Shown piece after piece: positions 11,270 to 24,418 of a stretch of DNA of 64,000 bases. Below the pieces are notes generated by a model. That model made no database searches. It saw only the letters and a program-made list of their open reading frames with translations, and was not told the origin of the DNA. The stretch's first letter is position 1. Each line of letters begins with the position of its first letter. Source of the stretch: Thunnus maccoyii (taxonomy: Eukaryota > Chordata > Actinopteri > Scombriformes > Scombridae); NCBI RefSeq assembly GCF_910596095.1, contig NC_056538.1, positions 33,413,922-33,477,921 on the forward strand, written 5' to 3'. A program made the position numbers and the translations under genes.

Positions 11270-11790
11270 TCCTCGCCCTTAACTCCCTCTCTTCTCAGGA
11301 ACAAAGGGAGGCCAGCGGCTCCCCGGAGACCTCGACCCCTCCTCCCTGATCCGCCCCCCACAGGTAACGATGGTGGGGTTTCTTCTCCCTGAGGGTTACC
11401 AACACGGGGTCCCGGCCCTGCCCCGGGTCCCCTGAGATGAAGCCGGGGGGGCCGAGGGAAAGTCGGGTGTGAGCTCTGTCCGTGGCGGGCCGACCGAGTG
11501 GTCTATCTCTAATGACAAGGTAAGGCCCGGCTGCAGATGTCCGACAGATTGGAGGCTCTTTCAGGGCAGGGAGGCCCGGAGTCTGGCGGGGGAATGTGAA
11601 AGGAGGCGGGCTGAGTGTCGGGCCAGGGAAAGGGGTCATTAAAGAGGCCGGCCGGCTGAAACTCAATCCGGCCCCGCCGATCGAGGGAACGGCCTCGCCG
11701 CTACGTTCTCGCAGAACCCGACAGCTTGGCTCACCTCAAAACACATCGGCTAATGAAGTCGATTCTCTCCCAGAGAGTCTCAACTTGTTT
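11270..11790. other. GC/CpG-rich island in AT-rich intergenic DNA
   Basis: About 500 bp with very different base composition from its surroundings, many CG dinucleotides and G/C runs. It contains GAGGCCGGCCGGCTG. Frames on both strands stay open for about 100 codons, as GC-rich DNA often does, but no domain is recognised. It may be a CpG-island promoter of a noncoding RNA, a conserved enhancer, or captured GC-rich DNA. Confidence 0.55.
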
Positions 11791-13240
11791 CAAGCTTTTT
11801 CCTCCACAGTTTCCTGCAGGAAGCTGAGCTGAAGGTTCAAACGTCACACAAAACAAAAGCCTTAATCTTCCTTCTCTTCAGAGCAGCTCCGCTAGTTTCA
11901 GGAGTTTCCTCCGACTTTATACAATACAGAAGCTCAACTGCAGAAAACACCTGAATTTAAAATACAAGTCTGGTGATTTTCTACAAATCCCATGAAAAGA
12001 CTAAAACTAACAATAAATTGATTGCAGTAAAGAGTCCAAGACAGAGGAGACCGACATCAGACACACGTTCAGAGTTATTCATCCTTTATACTGCAAAAAA
12101 AAGAATTTTACCGAAATTACCAAGCTTTTCTTTCTCCTGGTGGCGTCCTGCACAGATCCAGTTTATAAACTTGTACCTGCAGCCCTCGACAGACCGGACC
12201 CGAAAATATCTCTAAATCCATCCTGTATCTGACCTTTGACCCGACTTGTACCCTGCTGCTGCTGCTGCTGCTGGGCAGTGAAGGCAAAGAGCTCAGGGGA
12301 ACCTGAGTGCTGAACAAATAAATAAAACATAACAAAAAATAAACAAAATGCACACGATGACTGTAGAAAACAAACCAGAATGACATGAGAAGAAGGAAAC
12401 ATCCCGATTAGCTCAAAGTGTAGAATTAGCCATTAGTGTCTAATGATCTGGATTTTAAGAAGAAGGTGAATATTTTTGTTTTTATACTTGTGCAGCAGAC
12501 AAATGGCAGGAATTTTATTAATGCTAACGTAACTTATTATTATGCTACATTCAGTATGTGGTTGGCAGCTAAGTTTTCCTTTGGATACATGTGTCAATCA
12601 CCAGAAGTTGTTATTTATATGCTGTAATATTGTGTGACTGTGTGTTTTGGGTGAAAACAGTTAACAGTTTAATGAAGAAGCTCAACCCTACGGCCGGTGT
12701 CTCACAGGAGGACATGACTAAGCTAACTGCTGGTTAGCAAAGTTACAAAGATAACGTAACGTCCTCGACACATAACTCACAGAAATTACAACCGACAAAC
12801 ATCATCTCACACAAAAATGAATTTATTACGCTATTATAATGGAGCTTGTTACACATCAATCCAGCAGGTTTTGTTGTGAACAGTGAAAATGTCCATATAT
12901 AAGCTTAAAGGACATTTTGGCAATAAGTTTTCTAACCTCTTTATGTCTGTTATGTATGTCCAAACTATAGTCTTTATGTTAAAAAATGACTGTAGTTATT
13001 TTATTCCTATTGGATAATAAGGACTGACACAGTATTTTACATATATATATGTTTATGGGCCTCTAAAGACATAAATTAAACTTTTTAAATATACAGAAGA
13101 ACATAAAAATCAAGCTAATCGATCGATAAGGTTCAGTTTCCAGCCAATGAGCTCCTATAAGGTATTTATTATTTATGTATTTATTCGATTTCTGTCCTTC
13201 TGAACTAATTCAGTTCAATTTATCATCAAAATAACAATAA
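11791..13240. other. intergenic, nothing recognised
   Basis: AT-rich sequence with a short CTG run near 12254-12275. No supported gene. Confidence 0.4.
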
Positions 13241-13244
13241 CAAC

Positions 13245-13330
13245 AACAACAACACATTTATTTGTATAGCACCTTTCTTGCAGAGATTTCATCCAGAGTG
13301 TTTTACAAAACAAGATCAAAAACTAAATTA
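13245..13330 (-). mobile_element. short LINE 3' tail (L2-type)
   Basis: ATTTATTTGTATAGCACCTT is the complement of the usual L2 tail (AAGGTGCTATACAAATAAAT). Only the terminus is recognisable. Confidence 0.45.
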
Positions 13331-13684
13331 TGCCAAAAACAATATGAAAATGAATAATAACAATAAGTAAAAACAAAAAGAAAATAAAACATGAACAATG
13401 ATACCAGTAACGTTACCCTGAATTAAAAGCCAAATTTAAAGTATAAAAGTTCAGTAAAACCTTCCTCCGATGTGTTAATCATACAATAATTAACTGAATA
13501 ACATCAACACAGACAGTGTTTTACTTTGTCCTCTTTGTTCTCCGCTGCTGGTTTTCTCCCTCACTGATCACTCCATCCAGAGGTCAAAGGTCAGCAGCAT
13601 CCACACACACTTATACATGACGTATTACCCAAAAACCAATTAGTGTGAAAACACATCGGACGCTCCGTCAATCTGTAACTCTGC

Positions 13685-13792
13685 ATGTGTGTGTGTGTGT
13701 GTGTGTAAATGTATGCATATTTGTGTCTGCATTCCTGACTGTGAAGACTCATCAATCATCTAATTACTGTTAGAGACTAATCAATAAAGTCT

Positions 13793-13844
<52 letters not shown>

Positions 13845-13845
13845 T
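13685..13845. repeat. GT and CA microsatellites
   Basis: A (GT)n tract at about 13685-13706 and a longer (CA)n tract at about 13796-13842, in inverted sense to each other. Confidence 0.9.
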
Positions 13846-16115
13846 ATGGAAGCTGAGAGCAGTCGCAGCTGTAAATAAGTTATTTTTCTCCACATAATGT
13901 TAAAATTACATCCTATATATAAATATTTATATGTATGTGGTTACAGGCAGCAGTTTAGTTTGTTTTCTGTTAAATTATTATATAATTAATATACTGAATT
14001 TACACTAATAAGATGTATTTACCAAGTCTTTTAAATCTGGAGTGACTCTCTGATGCTTTTATAGGATATTAAAGCTTTAATCAAACCCAACGTAATAACT
14101 GAGACTCCTGAGACTCGCTCTGAACGTTAAATTATAAATATTAAAGCGAGTTACTGGTGAAGCTTCTTACACTGACTGTCAGCAGGAGGACGACCGCTGA
14201 GAACTGTAATATATGAATGATGTAGTTTGGTGTTTTACAGCCTTTGTCCTCCGTAGAATCACATGACTTTTGTTTGTGTTTATAAAGTGTAATGAGGTGA
14301 GTTTACTCCCTCGGAGGTTTACTAGATCTCACCTGCACAATCTGTTTCTTCTCTTTTGTTGTTTTATGTTGTTTTGTTTTTACTGTGCAAATAAATATCT
14401 ATTTCACATTACATCTATTTTATTTTTTATCTATTTTTAATTCTCATCTTTAAACATTCTTTCGTCTCTCTGTTCATTAAACCCTTCACACCGACCAGGC
14501 TGACATATGTCTGTGCTGTAATCGTCCTTCTTGTTGTTGATCACTGTTATATATTTATACTCTATGTGTGCATGTTTTATACTATTTTACACTTGAGACA
14601 CAAAGGTAAATTTCCCACTGGGACAATAACGTCTATTTTATCTTATTAGACAATTTCAAACCTCACGATTTACATCCGGTGCCGACACTCGGACCCAACG
14701 CAGGAAGTAGTGCGTCCTTCATGTGGAGAGTTTTCAGTCCGGTTGAACGATCTGAACAACCATACAGAGACCCTTTAGAGGTCTGGATCCACTCACCACC
14801 GAGTCCTCTGACTGTGTGTTTGGGTTATTAAACAGAGACCAGGATCTCTCTCTGATCTTAACCAACACTTTCATACTGCTGTAGTTTCTACCAGCTGATA
14901 TTCTGCTGCAAGATCTGATATTTTGGTGATTATGTTGCGTCTCTGAACATTTCACTCACATTCAGTATCAACATTTTTGCAACTTGCTAAATATATGAAC
15001 AACATTTTGCTCGTTATGTTGAGAGAAAACGTGATTTAGCAGCGTTTAGTTGTATATAAACGTGTTTCTAGCAGACAGAGTTGCTCGTTTGGTGATAATT
15101 TTACTTCAACTACAGCGACTACTTTTATGTTCTTAAAAAGGGAAACTCCAGATGATCTAAAACACTTTGTTTGGACCCGAGACGTCACTAATGATCCCTC
15201 GCTGCGCTGGAGGTCAAAGGTGAAGCAGGAAGTGAGTCTGTAAGCGAAGTGATGGACGTTTAAAACGGCTCATAAATTTACTTTTTCCAACTTCTCTTCA
15301 TAAAAGTTTGAATATCTGTTGGTTTGTTTCCTCTCGTGTGATGTCTCAGCTTGGTGAGAACAGTGGGATTGTGGGAAATGTCAGCGGCAGACGGGGTGAC
15401 ATCATGGAGGCGGGGTTTAGGATGGTGGTTGAAGGCAGCTCATTAAGTGTTAATGTGGGGTTAATGTGCTCTGTGGGAGGGTGTTGTGGTCAGAGTCTGT
15501 GCTGTTAATGTTACACCTCCACCTGACGGACAGCTGCTGGCTCCGCCCACCTCCCCCCTCCACGGCCCCTACAGCAGCCGCCATGTTGGATCCTCCATCC
15601 TGCTGGCTGTGACCTCTGACCCCTCAACAGTTCCACCTCTTGTTTCATTTAAATTATCCACTTTTCCAGCCAGTTCTTGCCCAAAATATTTCCTTTAACT
15701 CTTAGCAGGAAGGTCATTTTTGCCAGATATCTCCTCTTTGTTCCCAGGATGCATCACAGCACAGTTGTCTTTGATAGCTGCATTTATATTTTCCCAGAAG
15801 TGCTTCAGTTTATTGCAGCTCCAGAGAAGACGGGTATGTTTGGCCTCCAGGTCGTCACAGAGCCTCAAACATGGTTTCTGGCTGTTTAAGCTGTCTGCTT
15901 TTGATCTGGAGTCTTATGAAGAACTTAGATTTCAATAATTCGCTCTGATTCCCATTTATTTTTTATGTGTAGTGTTGAGCTTCCTGTGGTCTCCCCTCAG
16001 GCCTGGTAGAAGGCTGAGATTACCTGAGGTCTGCCCTGGTGATATGCATCCACAATCATATTAATCAGATTAACATCCTCAGCTGCTGTCTGAAGGCTGA
16101 AGGTGCTGGGGGGGG
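13846..16115. other. intergenic, no gene recognised
   Basis: Short open frames on both strands without domains. No RNA gene or element boundary is identified. Confidence 0.4.
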
Positions 16116-16119
16116 GATG

Positions 16120-16760
16120 GGCGGTATCGCTGCCGTCATGACTAGGTTCTCAAAGCCCCGGCAGACACGGTTAGCGCAGCGATCATCAGCAGCAAGTACC
16201 AGCACACCCCCAAGCGATCCATCACCTTCATCAGAGCTGGGGAGAAGGCTCAACATCAGCCAAGTTCCTCCGGAGGGCTTCTCACCACTGCACGGGACTG
16301 GAAGCTCCAAGTCAACCTGGGAAGGCAGCTCAAGTCCCCAGAACACATCTCAGCCACTTCACTCCGCCCAGACATGGTGTTAACATCAGAGTCAACGAAG
16401 CAAGTGGTTCTGGTAGAGCTTACTGTCCCCTGATGGGCACAAGAGGGCCAAATACGCTGAGGTGTCGGAGTGCTGGAAAGCCTGGAGCAAAGCAGTTGAG
16501 GTGGGGTGCCAGGCCAGTCATTACACCGAACCCTCAAACTCCTTGGAGTAAAAGGCCAGCTGTGCGAAAGAGCCATCAAGAAACATCATAGAGGCCTCAG
16601 GATGGCTGTGGATCCGGAGGAGGGATCCTTGGAATAGTGGGCCACTTGGACACAAGTCGGGGGCTGATCACCCCTGACTGGGTCACCTGGGAGAGGGTGT
16701 CTGATGATCTAAGACCCGAAACACCCAATGACCTCGGGTTCATCACTGACGATGTGTCCG
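16120..16760 (+). pseudogene. degenerate non-LTR retrotransposon C-terminal fragment
   Basis: One + frame reads ITFIRAGEKAQ, then LTTARDWKLQVNLGRQLKSP, ATSLRPDMVL and KQVVLVELTVP before stops and shifts. This resembles the C-terminal region of fish R2-type LINE proteins, whose D...ELT pattern fits a restriction-like endonuclease core. It is short, frame-broken and has no reverse transcriptase domain, so it is dead. Class is from memory and moderately sure. Confidence 0.5.
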
Positions 16761-17214
16761 AGTAGCACCAAGAGGTGTACTCTAGAACAATTAGACCATT
16801 CAAATCTATGTTTGTAGTGACTCAAAAAGAACCTAAAAGCACGAATTAAGAGGCAGTAACTGAGTGTCCAACATCTTTAATCAAGTCCAAAAAACAGGCT
16901 CTGAATCACTGGAAAGCACAAAAGGCATCAAACTCAAGACAATCTGGCAGAGAACGAGTGAATCTGGGTCCGATATATGAATGAGTGACTGATGAAGATA
17001 ATGAGATCCAGGTGTGGAGATGGGCGGAGAAGCTCAGGTGAGGGGAATGAGGTGATTGCAGGATCTGTAACGAGCAAAGGACAAAAAGCATGTTGGAGTC
17101 AGTCAGTCTTCACCTCTTTTATAAAATAGTCCAGTATTGTAAGTATCTAAAGAAATCTTGTTTTTTAAGACCAAATTTCACCTTTAGGTCTTGAGAGCTC
17201 ATACATGTCCCATC

Positions 17215-17693
17215 TCAACCCAGTCGCCAGAAGAAAACGTTGAATATCTATGTTTCAACACGTGCAATACGTATCATATCAACATTTCTACCCGTTGAAT
17301 AATGATGTTTTATGGTGTGACAACGCTGTGGTTAAGGTCTGGTTAGGTTTAGGGGAAAGATCATGGTTTGGGTTAAAATAAAAAACGGCTGCAAATGTCC
17401 TGACGTCTCGCTAAAAACACCTGCTTTCGTCGGTTGAAACAGGAAGCGGACATTGGTTTCGAGGTGATCTCGAACCGTGTTCTCTGCTGTCAACAAACTT
17501 ACTAATCATCCACCAACCCCTCCTCCTCCTCCTCCTATACAGGAAAGATCAACTCATATAGATCACATGTGAACTACGTCACTTTAGAAATGTTAATATG
17601 CTACGTATTTCACGTGTTGAAACGTAGATATTCAACGTTTCTGTGGTTTGCAGAAACGTACAATGCCAACGTTTTATTCTGGCGACCAGGCTG
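17215..17693. mobile_element. fold-back MITE, copy A
   Basis: Long inverted ends: the left begins CCCAGTCGCCAGAAGAAAAC and the right ends with the complement of CCTGGTCGCCAGAATAAAAC. Pairing continues through AACGTTGAATATCTA and CAACACGTG. The left arm lacks about 30 bp present in the right arm. A second copy is at 19891-20389. A possible 5-bp target duplication CATCT flanks this copy. Confidence 0.75.
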
Positions 17694-18322
17694 TTCATCT
17701 TTGAGTCTGGTACAGACAGCAGTGATAACTTATTACGTCCATTGTTTGAACTTTAGATCACAGGCAGCACAGACGTCTGAGATGTGACAGTTGGCGGCTG
17801 AGCAGAAATGTTTTTAATGCAAGAAATGTCAAAATTCATCACAGAAAAGAGCAGAGAGTGGTGAGTGTTGTAAACCTTTTTTTTTAATATGAACTTTTCT
17901 CCTCGTAAGCGTGCCTGAACAATGTTTCATTCTGTCACCGAAGATATTATAGAAATATAAAAATTTGTGGTTTTCAAAATTTCTAAAAAATTAAGCTGTA
18001 TGATGAAATCTTTCATCTTTTATTTCTTTTAATAGAATATGCTGTTGTAGGCTAATTAACGTTTAAATTATACCCCGACTGTCTACCTGTAAGATGTCTT
18101 CCTGCTTCCAAACATCCTTTAAAGTGTTTTTAGTGATTTTCTGTTATTTATTTCCTGCTCTGATGTCAGATGTTCTACAAGCTGCTCTGACGCTTCTTTT
18201 GTGATATTTTTTAACTTTTCAGCTCAACACATGTCCATAAATGTGAATCTGTTCTGTAATCGTTGTTGATAAGGTGGTTGCTAAGGTGGTTGCTAAGGTG
18301 TTTCCATGTGTTGTTCACGTTG

Positions 18323-18665
18323 TCCAACATGTACGGATGGATTTGAGAAGTTGACATTTGGAGTAAAGAAGGAGAAAAAGAAGTGAAATCCTGCTACTAT
18401 AGTTTGTTTACGTAGTCTCCGGAGCCGGAGGAAGCTTCCTGAAAGCTGACCAATCAGAACAGAGTGGGCTCATCAGGAGGGCGGGGCCTTAAAGAGACAG
18501 GAGCTAAAACGGCCTGTTTCAGACAGAGGCTGAACTGAGGGGCTGCATAAAGGACCAGTAAAAGATAAATAAGGAGTTTTTAACTGGAAATCATGCAGAG
18601 ATATTCCAGTAGAGCCCCAGAATATAAATATAGAGCTGGAAATGAGCAGAATATGTGTCCTTTAA
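18323..18665 (+). mobile_element. dispersed repeat, copy 1 of an inverted pair
   Basis: Contains GGCGGGGCCTTAAAGAGACA and CAATCAGAACAGAGTGGGCT. The reverse complement is at 56924-57244 at high identity. The class is unknown; similar sequence is common in percomorph fish. Confidence 0.7.
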
Positions 18666-19890
18666 GACACTTCAGAGGATCCACACAGACAGACGACTGC
18701 TGTTAGCATCATGTACAGTTTCTATGGTGATTCTGTCTGTCTGCTCTCAGTTTAATGTTTGATGAGTCTTTATGGCATTCTGTGTGATGATGAGTAACTA
18801 CATACCAACATACTAACTGCTGCAGTCTCCTGCTCAACCATTAACCCACGAACGCATCCTCACACACACACACTCACACACACACACACACACATACACA
18901 CACACACACACATTACTGTACACATCACTCGCCAGAGGAAACAGTGATATTGGATGATTCTACCAAAGATTAAAATTCAATTTTAAAAATCTCACTTTGG
19001 ACTATATCTGTTCTTAGTAACAGTTCAGTTTAAGTTGGTGTTTGGCAACAAAAACACTCAGTTAAGTCCAGTAAAAGATTGTAATTTGAGTTAATGATAA
19101 GATGTTAATTGCAGGTCTGGTCAGGATTTGGAGTTTAGAGCAAACTTTAAATTAAACAGAGGAATGATTACAGCGAGGAAAACCTCTTCCACTGTTCATA
19201 CGGACACCTGACTGTTGAAGAACTGTGAAGCCGTCCTTTAAAGTGAAGTTCAGTAGAGAAAGTAGAGAAAAATCTGGAATAAAATCCCATAAAAACTGAT
19301 TTGGCGGGCGTTGGTTTCCTTCAGTGGATCAAATAGCGGCGGTCGCGTGTTCTAAGCGTGTGTGGAATGTAAATCGACCAACGGAGACGACCTTTGGCAC
19401 TGCGAGAGAACACACACACACACACACACACACACACCTGGCACAATACCTCTGCACTGGCACGACGCCATAAACACACTCAGTCCTGTACAAATAAATA
19501 CACACACAACTCAAACATAATGTGCTGCTGGCACAGAGCCACAGTCTGCTGTTAACACTCATTTCACTGCATAACAATGGACACACACACACTCACACAC
19601 ACACACACACACTCACAGGTATGAGCAAACTAACTAAACAGCTATAATTAATAACCAGTTGAACCCGTCCTCAGCAGGACTGGATTACACACCAACATCT
19701 GAACTGTTAAATCTGATATTGGCTCTGTGAGATTCCTCATCAGATTCCTTCTTCCTGGCGCCTGTGTCAGGCTCCGCCCCCTCCTCGGCCCACATTTCAA
19801 CACTAAAAGACGTCAGATCTTCATATCAAGAAGAAATGTTCCTCTTTTGACCAGTTACAGCCTCCAGTATGGTCCACCTTTACTGTTATT
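18666..19890. other. intergenic with CA microsatellites
   Basis: Holds (CA)n tracts at about 18863-18912, 19409-19437 and 19580-19616. Nothing else is recognised. Confidence 0.5.
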
Positions 19891-20389
19891 TCAACCCAGT
19901 CGCCAGAAGAAAACGTTGGCATTGAACATTTCTGCAAACCATAGAAACGTTGAATATATACATTTCAACATGTGAAATACGTATCATATCAACATTTCTA
20001 CCCGTTGAATAAAGATGTTTTATGGTGTGACAACGCTGTGGTTAAGGTCTGGTTAGGTTTAGGCACAAAGACCACTTGGTTAGGGTTAGGGGAAAGATCA
20101 TGGTTTGGGTTAAAATAAAAATAAAAAATAAAATAAAAAACGTCCGATGTCTCTCACCGGTTTGATTTCCAACTTGCTGCCAACAAACTTACTAACCATC
20201 CGCCTGCCCCTCCTCCTCCTCCTATACAGGAAAGATCAACTCATATAGATCACATGTGAACTACGTCACTGTAGAAATGTTAATATGCTACGTATTTCAC
20301 ATGTTGAAACGTGAAATTGGTTGAAATTCAACGTTTCTGTGGTTTGCAGAAATGTAAACTGCCAACGTTTTATTCTGGCGACCAGGCTG
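19891..20389. mobile_element. fold-back MITE, copy B
   Basis: Same family as 17215-17693, same orientation and near-identical core (CCGTTGAATAAAGATGTTTT). Its left arm keeps the full GTTGGCATTGAACATTTC segment that copy A lost. It contains an inserted TTAGGG-like stretch and A-rich tract. No coding capacity. Confidence 0.75.
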
Positions 20390-21084
20390 GTTATCTGCAG
20401 TTAATAATGACGAACTTCCACCTGCTCAGGAAGGTAAGTTCTGTCTTAACTGCGTAACTCCAACATATCACATGTTCTGCTCCTATAAAACATGTATGTA
20501 GATGATTAAATGCTCAGCTTGGCTGCAGACTCCCCCCGCACTAAACTTTTAATCGATGTGTTGCTGTCTGGCAGGGATCCTCGCCGGCGGCGGAAGACGG
20601 ATGGTTTCACAGGGAGGAGACGGTGTGATGCTGCAGCTGCAGCTCGCATTAATAAACGCTGATGAGTCTGTTTTTCTCTAAAAGCCATTTCTGCTTTATC
20701 ATTGTGAGCACAATAAAAGACGACAGGTAAAGACAGATGGGAGGAGGAGGTAAAGGTCAGGGTGACAATGATGTTCGACAACGCTCGTGAAGATCATAAA
20801 ATCTGATTAACTGTCTGTTTAATGGTGCTGATGAGTTTCAATTAGAAGCCAAAAGAGCTGAGCTGTTCTTAGTAGCTTCTTGGGTCCACCTGAACTCAAT
20901 CCAACACAACAGAATTGAAATAAATCCTTATAAAATTACATTTTTGTTGCCACCATGTCAGAGATTTAACTCTGTGAGTCTGCAGTTAAACGTGATGTTG
21001 TATTTATTTATTGAAATGAGTTTCTAATATTCTGTCACCTTCATTTACACACAGTTGGACAGAATATAACCAAAGAAAGTTGAT
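20390..21084. other. intergenic, nothing recognised
   Basis: No gene, RNA or repeat boundary identified. Confidence 0.4.
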
Positions 21085-21945
21085 AAAATACACTGTATAA
21101 AAATAATGGACGTAGCCACCATGATGTCACCGATTGGTTTTTGGACTGTTTTGAAGCCTTGAGTTTGCATTTTGACTGTCGCCATCTTGGATTTTTGGAG
21201 CCAGAAGTGACCATATTTGGACGAGACGGTGGAGCTGACCCTAATGCTAGCTGCTAGCTTGGTTAGCATGGTCTATATACAGTCTATGGTTAACAATGAT
21301 AATGCTAATTCCAATGCTAATGCTAATATTAACTTGTGAAAACAGGCTTAAAACCATTAAAACAAACTGTACTTAAGAAACAACTGAACATCCGATTCTT
21401 TAGAGGATCTTTTAGTTCAACCAAATACTGAACAAGACCTTTTAGGCGATCAAAATGTTACAATTAACTTTCATGAACTGAAAACACACTGGGGTTACGC
21501 CATGATTATGTTGCCAAACCAACGTTGTTGCCGTGGTAGCGACTTCCATCCAGGGCTTTCTAAGTAAAGTTATGCATAATTAAGGGCGTGGCTGCTTTGA
21601 GTGACAGGTGGGTGCCGTCACAGGGAAGTCGCTACCGTGGCGACAACATTGGTTAGGTCACATAACTATGGCTATTTCAGTGTGTTTTCAGTTCATGAAA
21701 GTTAATTGTAACAATTTGGTCGCCTAAAAAAGTCTTGTTCAGTGTTTGGTTGAACTAAAAGAGCTTCTAAGTACCAGTAAGTACATTCTGTTTTAATGGT
21801 TTTAAGACTGTTTTTCACTAGCAAAAATTAGCATTATCACATTTAACCATAGACTGTAAATGCACCATGCTAACCAAGCTAGCAGCTAGTAGCTAGCATT
21901 AGGGTCAGCTCCACCCAAATATGGTCACTTCTGGCTCCAGTATAT
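21085..21945. mobile_element. large fold-back element
   Basis: Arms pair across a centre near 21570. GGAGCCAGAAGTGACCATAT at about 21197 has its complement at about 21920-21939. GCTTGGTTAGCATGG pairs with CCATGCTAACCAAGC. TTTCATGAACTGAAAACACA pairs with its complement near 21690. The left outer part (GTATAAAAATAATGGACGTA) resembles the start of the repeat at 2432. Confidence 0.8.
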
Positions 21946-22045
21946 GTTTATGTCTTTAAACATGGCTGTAGGGAGTATTATCTGTAAAATGTACTTGCTA
22001 CACCTCTATACTGTACTAACATATACTGTACTGTAAGCTAGCCTC

Positions 22046-22080
<35 letters not shown>

Positions 22081-23221
22081 CACATACCTACCTTCAATAA
22101 GCAATATCATAAGCTGGTATTGATCCTTTGTGTTGTGGCACACACAGAGAGACTTGCTTTAATCAACTCTGCCATTTTCCTATTGATCTCCATGCCCCCC
22201 CCCCCCCCCCCCCCCCTACACACACACACACACAGTTAACAGCGACAGGAAATGTGAATGGAAATGATGGATGATGCTCCCAGCAGAGCTTTGAATAATT
22301 ACAGTTATATTTATAGCTTCGGTGATTATTTATTTGTTTGTTTATTTATAGTTTTCCTCTCACCTTCATATATTAACCATTTTTCCTCTTTGGTTGTTTT
22401 AATGGCCAAATTAAAGACATTAAACTACCTGTAAAACAACATCTAACAGCCTTTAATGCCACACAGTATATTGTATAATTTGTGTCTGTTTAATGAGCAG
22501 CTGCAGAGAATAAATCATTACAGAAACAGTTTTATATCAGTTTGATTTCTGGATGATAACAACAGACATACTGACATAACTCATTTTAAATGAGAGAAAC
22601 ATGAAATAGGAAGCAGAGTGACGATGAGGAGGAGAGGAAGGTCAGGAGTGTGTCGGATTTGTGTCAGATTACAGCTCAGCTTCAGGACTGAAACCTCATC
22701 CAGCAGAGAGGAAACGCTTTGGTTTCTATGGTTTGTGTTGGAGGGAAAATAACTACGAGATCAACAGGTTCAGGACCGTCACAGACATGTTGGCCCAATG
22801 AATAAGTGAATACATGAATTCACACTACATGTCTGTTGGGTCGTCTCATTCATCAGCAGGCTGCTGCAGTAACTGCCAAACTGTGTTTCATCAGAACAAA
22901 TCCTGCAGTTTTTAACTAGATCTAAAGAGGAGAGGAGAGATATCCAGATATGGTTGTGTAGACTATTAACCATGTAGTGTTTATTTATTTGTTTCAGTTT
23001 CCTGTCAAAGGAACTCAAATGCAGTTGTTGGGCATTACAACATGCTTTAATCGAGAGTCGATACCATGAGCCAAATTTAAGAACTAAGATATAAAATTTT
23101 AAAAAGAAATAGACAAAAATGCATAAAGGCCACTAATGTAGTCAGAGGTCAAAGGGCAGGTGCTTGAGGGGTCACTTGAGACACTCTGAGTCCAGTCTGA
23201 AGCGTCTGACATCATCACATC
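21946..23221. other. intergenic with microsatellites and a C-run
   Basis: A (CA)n tract at about 22044-22084, a C-run of about 22 at 22194-22216, and a short CA tract after it. No gene is seen. Confidence 0.5.
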
Positions 23222-23530
23222 ACCAGCAGAGTTTTTTCTCTCTGGTCTCTAAGTATATTTATTATTATTACTTGAACTAAATGCAAACATCTACATGCTA
23301 ATATGCTGGTGTTTACCGTGCTAACATTTGCTAATTAGCATTAAACACAAAGTACAGCTGGAGACTGACAGGAATGTCATTAGTTTTTCAGGTGTTTGGT
23401 CATAAACCAAAGTATGGGACAAACTGAAATTTTGACCACATGATGTAACACAAATGTCTGAAGCTAATTTCATAGCAAACAATCTGATAGTTATTGAGAT
23501 ATTTGAGTTAAGTGGTGGACAGAGACCTGC
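23222..23530. mobile_element. dispersed fish repeat (family also at 32200 and 53820)
   Basis: TTTGCTAATTAGCATTAAAC, ACACAAAGTACAGCTG and GGTCATAAACCAAAGTATGG recur with small changes at 53825-54075 and in the opposite sense in part at 32200-32560. It is a familiar teleost interspersed sequence; the class is not certain. Confidence 0.6.
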
Positions 23531-24162
23531 TGCTCGTTTTCATGCTGCCTGCATAACTAAAACTAATTAATCACCATTAATGATATTTTACATACTAACA
23601 TAAAACTTAATTAAATTGTTGAGATGGAACATGATAAGGAATGAGGAGCAGGACGGACCTCAGGCAGTGAAACAAGCGTTGTGAGAACTCTGTCTCTGCA
23701 TGGCTCTGCTGTCAGACTCGGAGGTTAAACTGCTGTCAGTTGACATAATCTCTCCCTCAATGAAACCAAACGATCACACACAAAGCTGCACTTTTCAGGG
23801 ATTAGCAGCAGGATTAAGGAAGAAGAAAACCGGCTAAGAGTTTCTTAGCGACACATTATAAAGAGTTTTACATGGACAGAAAAGGACGGTACAGACAGGA
23901 TCTGACCACGTTCCAGAGTTTATTCCTCTGGTTTTACAGTGCAGGTAATTCCTTAATTTACAGAGATTAGTTTCATTTTCTGTAGATATCTAAAAGACTT
24001 TTGAGTCGACTAAAATCAGACTCACACATGACTGAAACAATATAAAACTCATTATTCATCACTACAAACTGTGAACTCCTGTTTAGGATTTTCCAGATCC
24101 ACCACTAGTTCTTAGATACAAACCGAAAACCATCATCTGTCTGTCATCTCAACCAGCAGCTG

Positions 24163-24375
24163 ACTGACTGAAAACACGATGCTGTTATTAGTCTTTGGAG
24201 CCGTTTCTAAACAAACTAACGTGACCAAACTCTTCATGATGAAGGAACATGTCACCCAGTGCAGCGATGTGACTCACTGACGTGTTTTTAATAAGATATA
24301 TCAGGCTGTAGATACACACACACAATACTTATACTGTAGATCAGTTCGTTGTTGGTTTGGATCCAAACATGTTTC
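24163..24375. repeat. dispersed copy of the 26.9-kb repeat arm
   Basis: GGAGCCGTTTCTAAACAAAC through GGTTTGGATCCAAACATG matches 26906-27118 at roughly 90% by eye. Only one arm of the fold-back at 26656-26983 is represented here, together with its outer flank. Confidence 0.7.
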
Positions 24376-24418
24376 AAGTTTCAACTCTCAAACAATGTAT
24401 GCTGAGAGTCTGAATATT

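Noticed and set aside
11295..11832. Open frames on both strands of the GC-rich island
   Set aside because: No domain, no splice context and composition-driven openness. Kept only as a possible regulatory element.
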